DNA of 7,767 nt from Bacillota bacterium (lineage in GTDB: Bacteria; Bacillota; Clostridia; Peptostreptococcales; Anaerovoracaceae). Both the position numbers and the translations under genes were made by a program. This document shows, piece by piece, positions 6,389 through 7,767 of the stretch (positions are counted from its first letter, which is position 1; each line of letters starts with the position of its first letter). The notes below the pieces were generated by a model that was given only the letters and a program-made list of their open reading frames with translations, did no database searches and was not told the DNA's origin. Location of the stretch: NCBI GenBank assembly GCA_016280485.1, contig JAEEGU010000168.1, positions 1 through 7,767 of the forward strand. The letters run 5' to 3'.

Positions 6389-6583
6389 ATGGCGGTATTG
6401 AAGGTAGCGGATATGCACTGCGAAATGTGTGTAAAGAGAATCACAAATACTCTTAATGAAGCGGGGCTTAAGTTCGAGGTTTCGTTGGGAGACAAGACCG
6501 TAAAGGTTGACGGCAGTGATGAGGATGTGAAAAAGGCGATAGAAGAGCTTGACGATATCGGGTTTAGCGCGGTTATCGGATAA
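6389..6583 (+). CDS. copZ: CopZ-like copper chaperone (single HMA domain)
   Basis: A 64-residue cytoplasmic protein consisting of one heavy-metal-associated domain. The binding loop is DMHCEMCVKR, with Cys11 and Cys14 expected to hold one Cu(I). The rest follows the ferredoxin-like pattern, with a hydrophobic strand before the loop, a helix, the strand KTVKVDGS, and a second helix ending in IGFSAVIG. It is slightly shorter than typical CopZ (about 68-70 residues). Its position 104 nt after copA supports a role in handing Cu(I) to the CopA HMA domain. The Met of the CEMC motif is less usual than CxxC loops such as CAAC in CopA; a role with another soft metal cannot be excluded. A strong AGGAGG precedes it, so it may be made at higher levels than CopA. 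Confidence 0.88.
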   Translation: MAVLKVADMHCEMCVKRITNTLNEAGLKFEVSLGDKTVKVDGSDEDVKKAIEELDDIGFSAVIG

Positions 6584-6612
6584 AATTTATATATAAAAAA
6601 AGAGGATTAGAA

Positions 6613-7767
6613 ATGACTGTAAATGAGAAAATTGCCGAGCTGAGAAAATTGATGGAAAAGGCGGGCGTCGATGCATACATCGTGCCGACCGACGATTTCC
6701 ACGGCTCGGAATATGTAGGAGAATATTTTAAGGAAAGAGAATTTATCACCGGCTTTACCGGTTCAGCCGGAACGGCGGTGATTTTCAAAGAGGAGCCTAT
6801 GGGCGCATACCTCTGGGTTGACGGCAGATATTTTCTACAGGCGGATATGCAGCTTGCAGGTACCTGCGTTACTGAGATGCGCATGGGCGAGCCGGGAGTC
6901 CCTAGGCTCGCGGAGCTCCTTGCGGACAAGCTGCCGGGCGACGCAGTCCTCGGCTTTGACGGACGCACCGTGACACAGTCGCTTGTCGATGAAATCGCAA
7001 AGGCGGCATCGGCAAAGGGCAAAACCTTTGAGATTCATTCAGAGGACCTGATAGATAAGATTTGGCAGAATAGGCCCGCACTTTCGTGTGAACCTGCAGA
7101 GGACTTCAGCACTGATTTCGCAGGGCTTTCCAGGGATAAAAAGCTCGAAGACCTAAAAAAGCGCATAGCAAAAGAGGGCGGAGATGTGTTTGTCATGACC
7201 ACCCTTGATGATATCGCATGGCTTCTCAACATTCGCGGCAATGATGTTGCCTGCAATCCGGTGGTGCTGTCCTACTTCGTAATGGATGGCGAAAAGCCGG
7301 TACTCTTCGTGCAGAGCGCTGCAATGGGCGCTGTACACAAGGTGCTGGAGGAGAGCGGTGTGGAGCTTCACGAGTATGACGAGGTCTACGCTTATCTTAA
7401 GAAATGCTGCGCAGGCAAGAATGTAATTCTGGACAAGCAGGCGGCAAATTATGAAATCATCCGCTCCTGCGAAGCGGCGGCAAAGCTTACCGATTTCAGA
7501 AGCTATCACTTCATAAAGAAGTATATAAAGAATACAACCGAGATAGAGGGCATGGTCTACGCTCACCTAAAGGACGGCATCGCAAAGACCAAGTGGATTT
7601 ACTGGGTAAAGAAAAATGTTGCGGGTGGCGGGCTCGATGAATTAAATGTTGCTGACAAGCTCCTTGCGCTTCGCATGGAACAGGAAAACTGCCGCGGCAA
7701 CAGCTTTGAACCGATTATGGGATATGGGCCTCACGGCGCAATCATCCACTACGAGGCAACGCCTGAG
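6613..7767 (+). CDS. Aminopeptidase P family (M24B) X-Pro aminopeptidase, 3' end outside window
   Basis: The first 385 codons are present and the frame is open to the window edge. Long aminopeptidase P proteins are near 590-600 residues, so about a third is missing. Such enzymes remove an N-terminal residue that precedes proline. Two creatinase-type N-terminal domains are visible. The first (about 5-130) has IVPTDDFHGSEY, EFITGFTGSAGTAV and LWVDGRYFLQA; the second (about 150-310) has TLDDIAWLLNIRG and NPVVLSYFV. The catalytic pita-bread domain then begins with KDGIAKTKW and reaches YGPHGAIIHYEATPE, where His379 matches the conserved substrate-contacting His of the family. The metal ligands (Asp, Asp, His, Glu, Glu) would lie downstream and cannot be checked. 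The ATG at 6613 is preceded by AGAGGA at 6601-6606 with 6 nt spacing. It follows copZ by 29 nt with no terminator, so the two are probably co-transcribed. Confidence 0.93.
   Translation, partial: MTVNEKIAELRKLMEKAGVDAYIVPTDDFHGSEYVGEYFKEREFITGFTGSAGTAVIFKEEPMGAYLWVDGRYFLQADMQLAGTCVTEMRMGEPGVPRLAELLADKLPGDAVLGFDGRTVTQSLVDEIAKAASAKGKTFEIHSEDLIDKIWQNRPALSCEPAEDFSTDFAGLSRDKKLEDLKKRIAKEGGDVFVMTTLDDIAWLLNIRGNDVACNPVVLSYFVMDGEKPVLFVQSAAMGAVHKVLEESGVELHEYDEVYAYLKKCCAGKNVILDKQAANYEIIRSCEAAAKLTDFRSYHFIKKYIKNTTEIEGMVYAHLKDGIAKTKWIYWVKKNVAGGGLDELNVADKLLALRMEQENCRGNSFEPIMGYGPHGAIIHYEATPE

Overview
The window looks like chromosomal DNA from an anaerobic, probably gut-associated member of the Clostridia (Bacillota). 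This is an inference from the mix of families (a DUF5662 protein, a secreted GH26-like enzyme, an M29 aminopeptidase, an X-Pro aminopeptidase, and a copper ATPase with a separate small chaperone), the purine-rich ribosome binding sites, the roughly balanced base composition with many ATA and AGG/AGA codons, and an intergenic palindromic repeat of a kind I remember from gut clostridial genomes. No ribosomal or marker gene is present, so I cannot name a genus. All recognised genes are on the + strand.

Left block (1-3901): four tightly packed genes. They are the C-terminal two thirds of an M29 metallo-aminopeptidase, a DUF5662 protein whose His/Asp pattern resembles HD-type hydrolases, a class IV PLP aminotransferase, and a secreted protein with a C-terminal GH26-like glycosidase domain. 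The first and last junctions overlap by 20 nt and the middle one is separated by 5 nt, so the four are probably one operon with translational coupling. The block ends at a hairpin plus T-tract that looks like an intrinsic terminator (3900-3934).

Centre (3937-6313): a copper-exporting P1B-type ATPase (copA) bracketed by pieces of one repeat. The upstream copy (3937-3987) has a perfect 20-nt palindrome, a second small hairpin and the tail GGATGAGGTG. That tail provides the apparent Shine-Dalgarno sequence of copA. Two partial copies follow the gene, and the first of these contains the copA stop codon.

Right block (6389-7767): after an AT-rich leader comes a 64-residue CopZ-like copper chaperone, then, 29 nt later, the first 385 codons of an aminopeptidase P-like enzyme that runs off the window. 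CopZ would carry Cu(I) to the HMA domain and membrane site of CopA for export. No copper-responsive regulator (CsoR or CopY) is visible.

I found no mobile-element genes, CRISPR array, tRNA or rRNA. The most unusual material is the repeat that frames copA and appears to supply both its ribosome binding site and its stop codon, and the three-armed hairpin region just before it. The window does not show a clearly new multi-gene system.
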